DNA of 64,000 bases from DATLGB01 sp963740765 (lineage in GTDB: Bacteria; Actinomycetota; Thermoleophilia; Solirubrobacterales; Solirubrobacteraceae). Under the pieces are notes generated by a model. That model worked only from the letters and a program-made list of their open reading frames with translations, had not been told where the DNA came from and ran no database searches. The DNA lies in the NCBI GenBank assembly GCA_963740765.1, contig CAVUFN010000007.1, positions 36,856-100,855 of the forward strand, in the 5' to 3' direction. Positions 34,263 through 45,100 of this stretch are shown here, one piece after another. A program made the position numbers and the translations under genes. The stretch's first letter is position 1. Every line of letters starts with the position of its first letter.

Positions 34263-35236
34263 AGCGCGACCATCCGCTCGATGGGGAGCCGGGCGCGCTC
34301 AGCGAGCGCGTCCGGCACCTTCACGACCGGGGACAGGTCACGCAGGGTGTCGCGGAGCTTGGGCAGCGTGATCATCTTCATGTACTGGCAGACCGCGGCG
34401 CGGTTGGCCGGCACGAAGTTGACCTCCGGCGCCGCCTCCCGGAGCGGGTGCAGCATGCCGGTCTCCGTCGCGACGATCGCCGTCGAGCCGGGCTCGGCGG
34501 TGCGCGCGTAGTCGAGCATCCCGCCCGTCGAGAGCATGAAGACGCCGTCGGAGTCGACGTCGCCGGCCGCGACGTACTCCATCACGGAGGTCGAGCAGCC
34601 GCACTCGGGATGGATGAGGAAGTCGGCGCCCGGGTGGGCGTCGCGCATCTCGCCGATGTCGCGCGGGCGGATGCCGGCGTGGACATGGCACTCGCCGTCC
34701 CAGACGTGCATCTTGCGGCCGGTCTGCTTCTCGACGAACGCGCCCAGGAACATGTCCGGCCCGAACAGGATCTCGGTGTCCGCCCCGTGCTCGCGGTAGA
34801 TGTGCTCGACGACCCGGACGGCGTTGCCCGACGTGCAGCAGTAATCCGTCTCGGCCTTGACCTCGGCGCTCGTGTTGACGTACATGACCACGATCGCGCC
34901 CGGGAACTTCGCCTTCCAGGCGCGCAGCTGGTCGGCGGTGATCGAGTCGGCCAGCGAGCAGCCCGCGCCCAGGTCGGGGAGCAGGACGGTCTTCTCCGGC
35001 GACAGGATCGACGCCGTCTCGGCCATGAAGTGCACGCCGCAGAAGGCGATCACGTCGGCCGCCGACGTCGCGGCCTGCTGGGAGAGGCCCAGCGAGTCGC
35101 CGACGTAGTCCGCGACGGACTGGATCTCGGGCAGCTCGTAGTTGTGGGCGAGGATCACGGCACCGCGCTCGCGGGCCAGCGCGCGCACCTCGTCCTGCAA
35201 GGCGATGATGTTCTCGATCTCGAGGACGGGGTTCAT
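34259..35236 (-). CDS. nadA: Quinolinate synthase
   Basis: Fe-S enzyme condensing iminoaspartate with dihydroxyacetone phosphate to quinolinate, the first committed product of de novo NAD synthesis. At 325 residues it has three pseudo-repeated domains. The [4Fe-4S] ligands are in VIAFCGVHFMAETA, ETDYCCTSGNAVRV and FLIHPECGCSTSVME. The opening AVILAHNYELPEIQSVADYV and VTATE-like VATETGMLH segments are typical. The ATG at 35236 overlaps the nadC stop (ATGA). L-aspartate oxidase (nadB) is not in the window, so iminoaspartate must be made elsewhere. Its stop codon shares CTAG with the converging secreted-protein gene. Confidence 0.95.
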   Translation of the reverse strand: MNPVLEIENIIALQDEVRALARERGAVILAHNYELPEIQSVADYVGDSLGLSQQAATSAADVIAFCGVHFMAETASILSPEKTVLLPDLGAGCSLADSITADQLRAWKAKFPGAIVVMYVNTSAEVKAETDYCCTSGNAVRVVEHIYREHGADTEILFGPDMFLGAFVEKQTGRKMHVWDGECHVHAGIRPRDIGEMRDAHPGADFLIHPECGCSTSVMEYVAAGDVDSDGVFMLSTGGMLDYARTAEPGSTAIVATETGMLHPLREAAPEVNFVPANRAAVCQYMKMITLPKLRDTLRDLSPVVKVPDALAERARLPIERMVAL

Positions 35237-36075
35237 GGGGCTCCGATCTCCAGCAGCAGTGAGAGGTCGAGGGCGGGCGCCGAATGCGTCAGCCATCCCA
35301 GCGACACGAAGTCTAGCCCCTTTATGGTCGCGTAGACCACAACTGTTTCCGGGCTGATGCCGCCACTGGCCTCGAGCTGTGCGCGCCCGCCCACCCGGGC
35401 CACCGCCTCGGTCACCTGCGCGGGGGTCATGTTGTCGAGCAGCAGCCGGTCGGCGCCGGCCTCCAGCGCCGCGTCGATCTCGAGCCCGTCGCGAACCTCG
35501 ACCTCGATCGGCAGATCCGGCCGTGCCGACCGCGCCGAGCGGATCGCCGCCGCCACGCCGCCACCCAGCGCCGCATGGTTCTCCTTGATGAGGATGGCGT
35601 CGAAGAGCCCGGCGCGGTGGTTGGTCCCGCCCCCGTGCACGACCGCGGCCTTCTCCAGCGCCCGCAGCCCTGGCGTCGTCTTGCGGGTGTCGAGGATGGT
35701 CGCCCCGCCGCCCGCCTCGCGCACCGCCCGCACCACGGACGCCGTGACGGTCGCGACGCCCGACAGCCGCTGGAGGAAGTTGAGCGCGGTCCGCTCGGCC
35801 GTCAGCAGCGCGCGCGCCGACCCCTCGACGCGCAGCACGGCAGCGCCGCGCTCGCGCCACTCTCCCTCCGGTCCGCGCTCGATCGCGCAGTCGGGATCGA
35901 GCCGGGTGAAGACGTGCGTCGCGACGTCGAGCCCCGAGATGACGCCCGGCGCCTTCTGCACGATCGTCGCCACGCCCCGAGCGCCCGCGGGCACGGTCGC
36001 CTCCGTGGTGACGTCGCCGCCGCCGACGTCCTCGGCCAGCGCCTGCGTGACGAGATCGTCGATCACCGGTTCCAC
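35233..36075 (-). CDS. nadC: Nicotinate-nucleotide diphosphorylase (carboxylating)
   Basis: Converts quinolinate and PRPP to nicotinate mononucleotide, the step after NadA. A 280-residue type II phosphoribosyltransferase with the N-terminal alpha/beta domain (AEDVGGGDVTTEATVPAGAR) and the open barrel: RTALNFLQRLSGVATVTA, ATILDTRKTTPGLRALEKAA (phosphate/PRPP contacts), HRAGLFDAILIKENHA, and DRLLLDNMTPAQVTEA with EASGGISPETV. The GTG start at 36075 overlaps the preceding gene by 13 bases, and the stop overlaps nadA by ATGA, so the pair is co-translated. Confidence 0.95.
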   Translation of the reverse strand: MEPVIDDLVTQALAEDVGGGDVTTEATVPAGARGVATIVQKAPGVISGLDVATHVFTRLDPDCAIERGPEGEWRERGAAVLRVEGSARALLTAERTALNFLQRLSGVATVTASVVRAVREAGGGATILDTRKTTPGLRALEKAAVVHGGGTNHRAGLFDAILIKENHAALGGGVAAAIRSARSARPDLPIEVEVRDGLEIDAALEAGADRLLLDNMTPAQVTEAVARVGGRAQLEASGGISPETVVVYATIKGLDFVSLGWLTHSAPALDLSLLLEIGAP

Positions 36076-36605
36076 CCTTCGTCGATGCGGTCTGCGATGT
36101 CGACGTCCCGCGCCGCCTTGATGTGCGGCTTGTCGATCTCCTTCGCCACGTAGCGGGCGACGAAGCGCGCGATCTCGCGGTCGATGCCCGCGACGCGCTG
36201 GAGGATGGTCGAGCGCAGGGCCTTCGACGAGAGCTTGACCTCCACGTCGCCGGTATCCGGCGCGGGGATGTCGATGACCACCCGCAGCGGGGCCTCCGCC
36301 CGGGCGTGCAGGTCGAGGCCGACCACGAGGTCGACCTCGAAGTCGTGGACGTCGACGCCGAGGTCGAGGCGCAGCTCGAGGGCGACCGGGATCGCGAGGC
36401 GGAACCGCACCTCGGCGTCGTCGACGGGCGTGGCCGTCCCCTCCCCCACCGTCCCCCGGGCCTTGACCTGCGCGACCTTGCCCGGCCCGGCGCCGATCGG
36501 GCCGAAGGCGATCGGATCGCCGGCGAGGCGGGCCAGCGACGCCTCGATGCGCTCCGCGGTGACGGCGTGCCGGAAGAACTGCTCCCCGAACTCGCCGTAA
36601 TCCAT
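36063..36605 (-). CDS. Conserved hypothetical protein
   Basis: A 180-residue cytosolic protein with no signal or membrane segment. The N-terminal half is helical (MDYGEFGEQFFRHAVTAERI); the middle is beta-rich with alternating hydrophobic and acidic residues (LRLDLGVDVHDFEVDLVVGL; LRVVIDIPAPDTGDVEVKL). The C-terminal helix contains IARFVARYVAKEIDKPHIK. I do not recognise the family. It sits between the decarboxylase and nadC with tight spacing on both sides, so it is part of the same transcript, but this says little about its function. Confidence 0.7.
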   Translation of the reverse strand: MDYGEFGEQFFRHAVTAERIEASLARLAGDPIAFGPIGAGPGKVAQVKARGTVGEGTATPVDDAEVRFRLAIPVALELRLDLGVDVHDFEVDLVVGLDLHARAEAPLRVVIDIPAPDTGDVEVKLSSKALRSTILQRVAGIDREIARFVARYVAKEIDKPHIKAARDVDIADRIDEGWNR

Positions 36606-36607
36606 AT

Positions 36608-38077
36608 CTACTCGCAGACGACGAAGATCGAGTCCAGCTCCGGGTCGGCGGCGCCGTGCAGCCGGGCCCCCGCGCTGACCAGCTCGCGCAGGTAGTCGAT
36701 CGCCTCCCGCGTCACCAGCTCCCCCGGCAGCAGCGCCGGGATGCCGGGCGGGTAGCCGGCGATCGACTCGCTCGACACGCGGCCCTCGGCGTCCGCGATC
36801 GGGACACGCTCGACCTGGCCCAGGAAGGCATCGCGCGGCGTCATCGCCACCTCGTTGTGCAGCGCGCCCGCCGACCGCGACAGCGCGCTGGCCTCCCCCG
36901 CCTTCGACATGCGCCCGATGGTCTCCGCGAAGTCGTAGGCGAAGCGGTCGAGGTCGTCCGCCGGCTGGGCGATGCCGAGGACGAGCACGACGGTCGCGTG
37001 GGTGGCGAGCTCGAGCTGGGCGTCGTAGGCCGCGCGCACGGCGGCGTAGACCTCGTAGCCCGTCCGCCCCGTGCCGCGCACGTCGATGACGACGCGCAGC
37101 GGGTCCCAGGCGGCCACGCCCGCGCGGCCGATCATGTCCTCGCCTACGACCGCGCACCCGGGGACGGCGTCGATCGCCTCCCGCAACGTCGCCGCGGCGG
37201 CCAGGGTGCGGGTGAGCAGCGCCTGGCCGTGGACGGCGAGCTGCCGCCGCGCCGCGTCCAGCGAGCCCATCAGCAACGCGCTCGGGGACGTGGTGCGCAC
37301 GAGCCGCACGGCGCGGCCGACCGCGGCGATGTCCACGCGCTCGGTGCCGGCGACGTGGAGCATGGCCGACTGCGTGAGCGATCCGACGATCTTGTGCGTC
37401 GAGGTCAACGCGGCGTCGGCGCCCAGGCGCAACGCGCTCTCGGGGACCCCGGGGTGGAAGCCGAAGTGCGGGCCCCACGACTGGTCGACGATCAGCGGGA
37501 CGCCGCGGGCGTGCGCGACCTCGGCGAGGCCGGCCACGTCGGCGGCGAGCCCGTAGTAGGTCGGCGACACGACGAAGGCGGCACGGGCCTCGGGACAGGT
37601 GTCCAGCGCCTCGGCGAGCCCGTCCGGCGTGACCCCGTGGGCCATGCCGAGCTCGTCGTCGTAGGCCGGGGCGACGAAGCTGGGGCGGCCACCGCTCAGG
37701 ACGAGGCCGTCGATGACGCTGCCGTGCGAGTTGCGCTGGACGACCACCGCCGCACCGAGCGGCGCCAGGGCCAGGCACAGCGCGTGGTTGCCCTGCGTGG
37801 CGCCGTTGGTGAGGAACCACGTGCGCGCCGCGCCGTGCGCCTCGGCCGCGAGCCGCTCGGCCTCCTCGTAGGGGGTCGGGCGCGTGCCGAGGTCGATGCC
37901 CTCGATGTCCTGGGGGACGTCGAGCTGCAGGGCCATCAGCCCGATCGCGTTCATCAGCCCCGGGTCGGCGCCGCGGCCGCCCTTGTGGCCCGGGACGTGG
38001 AAGCGCGTCGAGCCACGGAAGCCGTAGGCGACGAGTGCGTCCAGGTACGGCGCGTTCGGCTGTTCCGCTTGGGACAT
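36608..38077 (-). CDS. PLP-dependent Orn/Lys/Arg decarboxylase family protein
   Basis: A 489-residue fold-type I aminotransferase-like decarboxylase. The PLP-binding Lys lies in ALTSTHKIVGSLTQSAML near residue 235, preceded by the ring-stacking region TNGATQGNHALCLALAPLG, NSHGSVIDG and LIVDQSWGPHFGFHPGVP. The start FHVPGHKGGRG is the classical signature of the Orn/Lys/Arg decarboxylase major domain, and the C-terminal domain has the IAGYPPGIPALLPGE segment. It lacks the N-terminal wing domain of large inducible enzymes and resembles short SpeA/lysine decarboxylase-like forms. The ATG shares one base with the prfB stop. The substrate (Arg, Lys or Orn) cannot be told. Confidence 0.9.
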   Translation of the reverse strand: MSQAEQPNAPYLDALVAYGFRGSTRFHVPGHKGGRGADPGLMNAIGLMALQLDVPQDIEGIDLGTRPTPYEEAERLAAEAHGAARTWFLTNGATQGNHALCLALAPLGAAVVVQRNSHGSVIDGLVLSGGRPSFVAPAYDDELGMAHGVTPDGLAEALDTCPEARAAFVVSPTYYGLAADVAGLAEVAHARGVPLIVDQSWGPHFGFHPGVPESALRLGADAALTSTHKIVGSLTQSAMLHVAGTERVDIAAVGRAVRLVRTTSPSALLMGSLDAARRQLAVHGQALLTRTLAAAATLREAIDAVPGCAVVGEDMIGRAGVAAWDPLRVVIDVRGTGRTGYEVYAAVRAAYDAQLELATHATVVLVLGIAQPADDLDRFAYDFAETIGRMSKAGEASALSRSAGALHNEVAMTPRDAFLGQVERVPIADAEGRVSSESIAGYPPGIPALLPGELVTREAIDYLRELVSAGARLHGAADPELDSIFVVCE

Positions 38078-39160
38078 CAGGAGGCGGACTTCAGCAGGTA
38101 CGCGCGGACGAAGCCATCCAGGTCGCCGTCGAGCACGCGGTTGGCGTCGCCCATCTCGTGGTCGGTGCGGTGATCCTTGACCATCGTGTACGGGTTGAGC
38201 ACGTAAGAGCGGATCTGCGAGCCCCAGCCGACGTCCAGCGCCTCGCCCTTCTCCTTGGCGATCTCCTCCTGGCGCTGGCGCTCCGCCCGCTCGATCAGCT
38301 TCGACGTGAGCATCTTCATCGCCGTCAGCTTGTTGGACGACTGCGAGCGCTCGTTCTGGCACTGCACGACGATCCCCGACGGCCGGTGCGTGATGCGCAC
38401 GGCCGAATCGGTCTTGTTGACGTGCTGGCCACCCGCGCCCGACGCGCGGTAGGTGTCGATCTGGAGGTCGTCGTCGTCGATCTCGATCTCGCCCAGGTCC
38501 TCCAGCACGGGCGAGACCTCGACGGACGCGAACGCCGTGTGCCGCCGCGACTGCGCGTCGAAGGGCGAGATGCGCACGAGCCGGTGGACGCCCTTCTCGG
38601 CGCCGTAGAGGCCGTAGGCGTTCTCGCCCGAGACCTGGAAGGCGGCCGACTTGATGCCCGCCTCCTCTCCGGGTGACGCCTCCAGCAGCTCGACCTTGAA
38701 CCCGCGCCGCTCCGCCCAGCGCATCTCCATGCGCAGCAGCATCTCCGCCCAGTCCTGCGCGTCGGTCCCGCCCGCGCCGGAGTTGACGATGACGAGCGCG
38801 TCGCCGCCGTCGTAGCGGCCGCTGAACAGGCGCGCAAGCTCGAGCTCCTCCAGCCGCGCCTCGGCGGAGGCGAGCATCTCCTCGATGTCCTCGTCCTCGT
38901 CGGCGAGCTCGAGCAGCTCGACGTCCTCCTCGAGCGAATCGAACGTCGACAAGCGCCGGTTGACCCGCGCGTACTCCGAGTTGACCTTGGCGGCGGCGTC
39001 CGGGTCGTCCCAGAAGCCGGCTTCCCCCATCTGTGCTTCGAGCGCGGCGGCGCGCTCCCTCAGCTGAGCCGGGTCAAAGGTAGTCCGAGAGGAGCGTGAG
39101 CTGCTCTCGGATCGCCGCAAGGCGCTGCGGCGTCGGCTGGGACGAGGCGGGGGTGCTCAC
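38077..39160 (-). CDS. prfB: Peptide chain release factor 2 (programmed +1 frameshift)
   Basis: Release factor for UGA and UAA stops. The first 28 codons run from GTG 39160 (after AGGCAGG) to the slippery CTT TGA at 39079-39074. A +1 shift there reads CTT then GAC and continues DPAQLRERAAALEAQ, giving 360 residues in total, the family's usual length. The codon-recognition tripeptide SPF is in RISPFDAQSRRHTAFASVEV, and the catalytic GGQ is in YRASGAGGQHVNKTDSAV. Frameshifting makes synthesis depend on RF2 level, a well-known autoregulation. The gene lies 10 bases behind the giant LamG gene and overlaps the decarboxylase by one base. Confidence 0.96.
39073..39079 (-). promoter_or_regulatory. 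prfB programmed +1 frameshift site (CTT TGA C)
   Basis: On the minus strand the in-frame stop TGA follows CTT, with C as the next base: the conserved slippery site of bacterial prfB. The upstream Shine-Dalgarno-like stimulator of enterobacteria (AGGGGG) is not obvious; the preceding bases are CTCTCGGACTAC. Confidence 0.92.
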
Positions 39161-39170
39161 CTGCCTGACT

Positions 39171-42100
39171 CTACTTGCGCCTGTGCTTCCTGCGCTTGCC
39201 CTTCCTCTTCTTGGCGGCCTTCTTCTTCGGCTTGACCTGCTTGAGGCGGCCCGTGCCGGTCTTTCCGTGCCGCGACGCCGCGCTGTAGGCGGTCACGTAG
39301 GCGGTGATCCCGCCCTTGCGGCCGACGGCCGGGACCGTCACCGAGCGAGCCTTGGCCGGCTGCATGAAGGCGTCCGTGCGGCCGTCGGAGTAGCGGACGG
39401 TGACCCCGTAGCGGACCGCCAGGGCCGCCTTGGACCATCTGACCTTCGCGGTCGAGCCCGTCCGCCGGATCTTCACGCGCGGCCTGCCGACGGCCGGGTT
39501 GGGGGCGACGTAGCGCGCCACCGCGAGGCGGGCGCGCGGCATGTCGTCCTGGGTGACCTGCGCGGCGATCGTGCGCTTGGAGGAGCGCGCCTCGCCGACG
39601 GTGAAGCGCACCTTGCCCCTGCCGCCGCCCTTGACCGTGCGCAGCACCTTCATGCCGCCGTCGGCCTCCTCGACCAGCGACACGACCTGGCCGGCGATCC
39701 GCTTGACGTAGTACTTCAGCACGCGCTTCGTGCCCTTGCCCGAGACCTTCGCCCTGACGGTCGGCTTGGGCAGGACGGGCGCGGACTGGATGCGCACGAT
39801 CGCGCCCGAGCCATCGGCCGTCTCCACCGTCCACATCCCGCGAGCCGGCTTGCGCAGCATGACCACGGAGCGGTCCTCGGCCTCCATGACCGCGCCGAAG
39901 GAGTCCTTGAGGAACTTGCCCTCGATGGCATCGGTGAAGTCGAGCCGCTGGCCGTCCGGGGACACCAACGTCACCTTCGGCGCCGCGCCGGCGCCCTCGA
40001 AGGACAGCGCCACGGGCTCCGCGTCCAGCGGGAAGGTCTGCGGCGCGTTGAGGGCGCGGCCGACGCGGATCGCGTGCAGCGGCGTGTACTCGCCGAGGTC
40101 GCACCCGGTGAAGGCGCGGAAGTTGGCGATCAGCTGCGGCAGGGTGATCGGCGGGACGCCGCCGGGGAAGCGCACCGCGGCGCCCGCGGCCAGGTTGAGG
40201 TCGTCGAACGGCCACGGGATCGGGATCGTCACCGACGCGCACGCGGCGATGCCCTTGTTGGAGAACACGCCCTTGAGGCCGATCGGCTTGGGCAGGAACT
40301 TGAAGTCCACCTGGCCCTTGCCGTCGATCTGCCAGGCCTCCGGGTTGCGCGTCCGGACGTGGCCGCCCAGGTCGGCGTTGATGGAGACGATGTCCGGAAC
40401 CGTGATGTCGCCGTGCGCGGTCAGGTCGGCCGTGCCCGCCTCGCTGACGTCGAAGGTGACCTTGCCGAGCGGGATGCAGACGAGCTGGACGGTCCCGTCG
40501 GTGTGCAACGTGATCGGCCGCGGGCTGGCGTGGAAGGTGAGCCCCGCTTCGGCACCGACGGTCGGGCAGCCGTTGCCCGCGCTCGGCGCCAGCATCGACA
40601 GCGCCGCGGTGCCCTTGAGCTCGATCGGGTCGGGGGCCTGGAAGCCGCCGCCGACCTTGGTGAGGAAGACGCCCGGCCCCACGGTGATGCCCTGGCCCGC
40701 GCCGGCGAGGTAGTTGACCTCCAGCGCCTCGAGCGCCCCGGAGTTGTTGATCGCGAACCTGACGATGTCGATGCCGCTGCCGCCGAGCGCGTCGAAGGTG
40801 ATCTTCCCGCTGGCCTCGAGGCGCTGGCTGTTGTAGGTCAGCTTGAAGTCCCGCAGGTTGATCCCGAACAGATACGCAAGGCCGAGCTCGATCTTGAGGC
40901 CCTGCAGCTTGAACTCGCCGTCCAGCCCTGCCTTGAGGTCGACGGCGATCTTGGCGTCGGTCTTCTTGCCGCCTGGGGCGCTCATCGACAGCCCCGGGAG
41001 CTTCGCGACCGCGCTCAGCGTGACCGTCTGATCCGGGTTGATCTTGACCTTCGCGTCGAGGCCGACGAGGCTGAACGGCCCGAGGTTCATCTTCTTCGGG
41101 TCGAGCGCCTCGAGGTTGATCTTGTCCTTGATCAGCTTGTCGGCGCCGCCGATGGCGTCGTCGATCTGCGTCTGCACGCCGTCCTTGAACTCCGTCAGCT
41201 GCCGCTTGCCGACCTCGAGCGCGGCGTTGGTGGCGGCCACCGTCATCTTCCTGGCGGTGCCGGTCAGCGCTTCCCTGACGTCACTCGGGGCGACGATCGT
41301 CTTCAGCGACCCGCCCGGGGTGATGACCGCGCCGTTGAGCTTGAGCGGCCCGTTGACGGCGTAGATCTGATCCAGCGCGAAGCTCGTCTTGGGCAGATCG
41401 ATGTCGACCTTGGGGAGATCGGAGCCCTTCGGCGGATCCGCGAGGGTCTTCATGCGGTCCTGCAGCTGGGACTCGAGGTTGGACTGGACCTTCGCCGCCT
41501 CCAGGTTCGCTTCGACGCCGGCGTAGTTCTGCGCCGCGGCGGCGACGTTGCCCTGAGCCGTGCTCCGGAACGCGCCGCCGCGCAGGTTGGCGAAGCGCAA
41601 GCCGCCGCTGGCGCCCTTCTCCAGCAGCTTGTAGGCCGCCTCGCGCTGGTTGATCTCCTTGGCCGCCTGTCCGACGACCGCCCTGAGCGCCGGCGACAGC
41701 GCGTCGATCTGCGTCTGCTCGACGCCCCGGACGTTGACCGGGCACAGGTTGCCCTCCAGCAGGACCTGGCCCACGTTGCCGGCGGACACGCACGGCCCGG
41801 TCGCCGGGTCCGGCGGCGGGATGATCGTGTTGCGGCACCACAGCGGCTGCGGCTTGCGATACGAGCCCTTCCCCCGCCCCTTGTTCACGTTCGGGAAGTA
41901 CATGAGGTGCTGGCCCTGCGCGTTGTAGGCGCGGGTCTGCGCGCGCACGTAGCGACCCGTGGTGGCGCTGTCGGTCATCACGAGGATCGCCTGCGGCTCG
42001 TAGACCCCGGCGTTGAGGTGGGCGCGGATGGCCGGTGAGCTCCCGGGGCAGGCGATGTCGGTGCGGTTGTCGCCGTCGACGTCCCAGAGGATCACGACCG

Positions 42101-45100
42101 GCGTGTCCGGGGCGAGCGCGGCCTCCTCCGCGGCTGACAGGGACGGCGCCGACTTCTCGTCGACGGACGGGACGGTCAGCAGGATCGGCCGGCAGGACGC
42201 GGGCCTGGCGCACGTCCCGCTGCGGTTGCCCGGATCCCAGAACAGGCCGTTGATGTACCGCTTGAAGTCCGCCGACTTGCTCTGGATCAGGGCGCACACC
42301 GTGCGCAGGTGCTTGAGGTTGGTCGGGTCCAGCGCCGCCGGCGGACTCGCGTAGACGTCCTTGACGTCGCCGTCGGTCATGGGCACGGTCGGGCACGCCT
42401 TCGCGAAGCCGTTGACGGCGGTGGTGACACGGTCGCGAGCGAGGATCTTGATGTTCTCGCGGTAGTTGTCGGACGCCGCCAGCAGGTTGACGGGGTCGAA
42501 CTCGTTGTCGCGGAAGCTCTCGTCGATCGAGCCGGTCTGGATCGCGGCCGGGAGCGGGACGAACACCTCCTTGGACTTCGCCTCGGGGCTGTCGCCGAGC
42601 GCGTTGCTCGCGATCACGCCACAGCGGATCGAGCGGCCGAGCAGCTCGGGGGTGATCGGGAGCTTCGCACCGGTGGCCCCTGCGATCGGGACCTCGCCCG
42701 TGGCGCCGGAGTCGGCGGCGGGGCGGTACCACTGGTACCGGTACCCGCCACCGGGCGGAGCGGTGTCCGGATGGGCGGCGTAGTCGTCGAACCAGTCGCC
42801 GGTGGAGCACTCGGCGACCTGCTTGAGCGGGTTCCCGTCCGGCGCGGGCGGGAGCAGGGCGATCGGCGAGTTCTTCAGGTTGGGCTTGCCCTCGATCACG
42901 AAGGTCGGCGCGCTGGAACGGCCGCCCTCGCCGACGTCGTTGGTCGCCTGCGCCACGCAGGTGATGTCGTGGTCGGAGTCGCCGCTGGGGTCGGTCCCGA
43001 TGCCACCGAGGCCGGGCGGGTGCAGCGGCTTCGGCGTGTAGGTGCGCGCGGTGCCGATCGTCTCGCCGTCGCGGACCCAGAAGTACGTGAAGTCCGACTC
43101 CTCGGAGGTGTTGTCCCAGGTGCCGTGGTCGCAGGTCAGCTCCTTCCCGGCGACGGCGGGCAACGGCGTCATGACGGGGGCGGACTGAGCCGACGGCGGC
43201 CCGTTGTCCGTGCGCTTGGTGTTGAAGGACAGCGCCTCGGCCGACACGCCGTCCTTGGTGGCGATCTCGCGGCAGCGCACGCGGCCGCCGGCGTCCTCCG
43301 GCCGCACCTGGTACCCCTGCTCGGCGGCGCCGTCGATCGTCACCCACGCCGAGTCGCCCTCGACCTTGGTCGACCGCGGCGCCCGCTCCCACAGGTACTG
43401 GCGGGTGACGTCGGCCGGGTTCCAGTCGCCCGGGTCGCAGGCCAGCACCTGGCCGACGGCGGGCGAGCCGTAGACGCCCGGGCGGCGGGTGTTCTTCGGG
43501 CCGGCCGGCTCGGGCAGCCTCGGAGCCGTGCGGTGGAAGCCCGCCGCGAGGTAGGCGATCTCGCCCTCCGTGAGCGCGCGGTTGTAAACGCGCGCCTCGT
43601 CGAGGTCGCCCGCGAAGGTCGAGGAGGCGGGGCAGCCCGACGCGGCGGGGCCGCCGACCCGGAAGTCGCCCGGATTCAGGTCGTAGCGGATGCCGTCGAG
43701 GTAGCTCGTGCCGTCGCCGACCTGGGCGCCGTCCACGTAGAGCCGGAGCTTGCTGCCGTCGTAGCTGCCGGCGAGCATGTGCCACTGCCCGTCCCACACC
43801 CCGCTGGCCGCCGGCGAGCGCGCGATGCCGCTGGCGCCGCGCATGACGAATTCCGCTTTGTCGGTGCCGAGCAGCCCGTAGGCGCCGGGCAGGCAGCTGG
43901 TGCCCGTCGTGCCCTTGGTGGCGATGACAGCGGTGGCGCTGGGCGTGCTGGACCGCGCCCACAGCAGGACGGTCACGTTGGCGGGCTGGAGCTTGTTCTC
44001 GCTCTGGTGGCCGACGCCGGGCGTCGCCCCGCCGCCGTCGGGCGCTTGGACGGTCAGACCGCCCTTGAAGCGCGCCGGGCTGACCGGCGCCACCCGGGTC
44101 GTGGTGCCGCGGAAGTCGTTGCCCGACGTGTCGGTCACGGACGGGCCGTTGACCTTGTCGAGGTGCCACTTGAGGACGAGGCCGGGCTCGGGCTCGGCCG
44201 GGGCGGGCGGCTCGGGCGGCGGTAGCGTCGGCGGGCTCACGGGATCGGTCCCGGTCGTGAGGTGGCTGACCTCGTCGTCGGCGAGGCCGCGCCGGTAGAC
44301 GCTGACCTCGTCGACCATGCCGGCGAAGCCGTTCGCGTTGCAGCTGCCCACGCCGCGGCCGACGTGGAAGCCGCGCCCGTTGGTCGCGAGCCCGAAGTCG
44401 ATGGTGTCCCGGCCGGGCGTGACCGGGGTGGCGCCGACGAACGCCCCGTCGAGCCAGAGCGTGACCTCGGTGCCGCGGAACACGCCGGCCACAGCGTGCC
44501 AGCCGCCGTCCCAGACAGACGCCGCCGGCGCGGGCGGCGTCAGGAAGGTGCTGTGCTGGGTGCCCGCGCCGTTGGTGCCGGCGAGCCGGAAGCGCACGGC
44601 ACCCGTGCCATCGGTCTCCAGGCCGTAGATGCTCTGGCACGACGCGTCCGAGCCGACGCCGGCGATCCCGGCGTTGAGCGGCGCGCTGCCGCGCTTGACC
44701 CACGCGATCACGGTGACCTGGGCGGGCTCGAAGACGCTCGAGCGGATGTCGAAGCCGTCGCCCGGGGCGGCCAGCGCGAGGCCGTTGCCGAAGCGGCCAC
44801 CGACCACGTCGCCGGTGAGGTTGCGGCCGTGGGCGCCGTGCCCGGAGCCGTCGAGCACCTGGTTGGTGTCGTAGCTCTGGCTGAGCGGGTAGCGCGCAGC
44901 GATCTCGGTGTCCGGCGCCGTCGCGCCGGTGGGCGCGACGATGTGGAAGCGGTTGGTCAGGTACTCGGCGTCGGACTGGGAGATCGCGGAGTCGTAGAAG
45001 CGCGCCTCGTCGACGTCGACGGCGGGGGCGTCGGTGTCCCCGCAGACGTCATAGGCACCGACGTTGAAGCCGGTCCAGTTCGGGCTGGGACCGTCGTACG

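Noticed and set aside
39096..42038. 980-codon open frame antisense to the giant LamG gene
   Set aside because: High-GC shadow: low-complexity Arg/Asp/Leu composition and no recognisable domain, while the other strand has a signal peptide and LamG domains.
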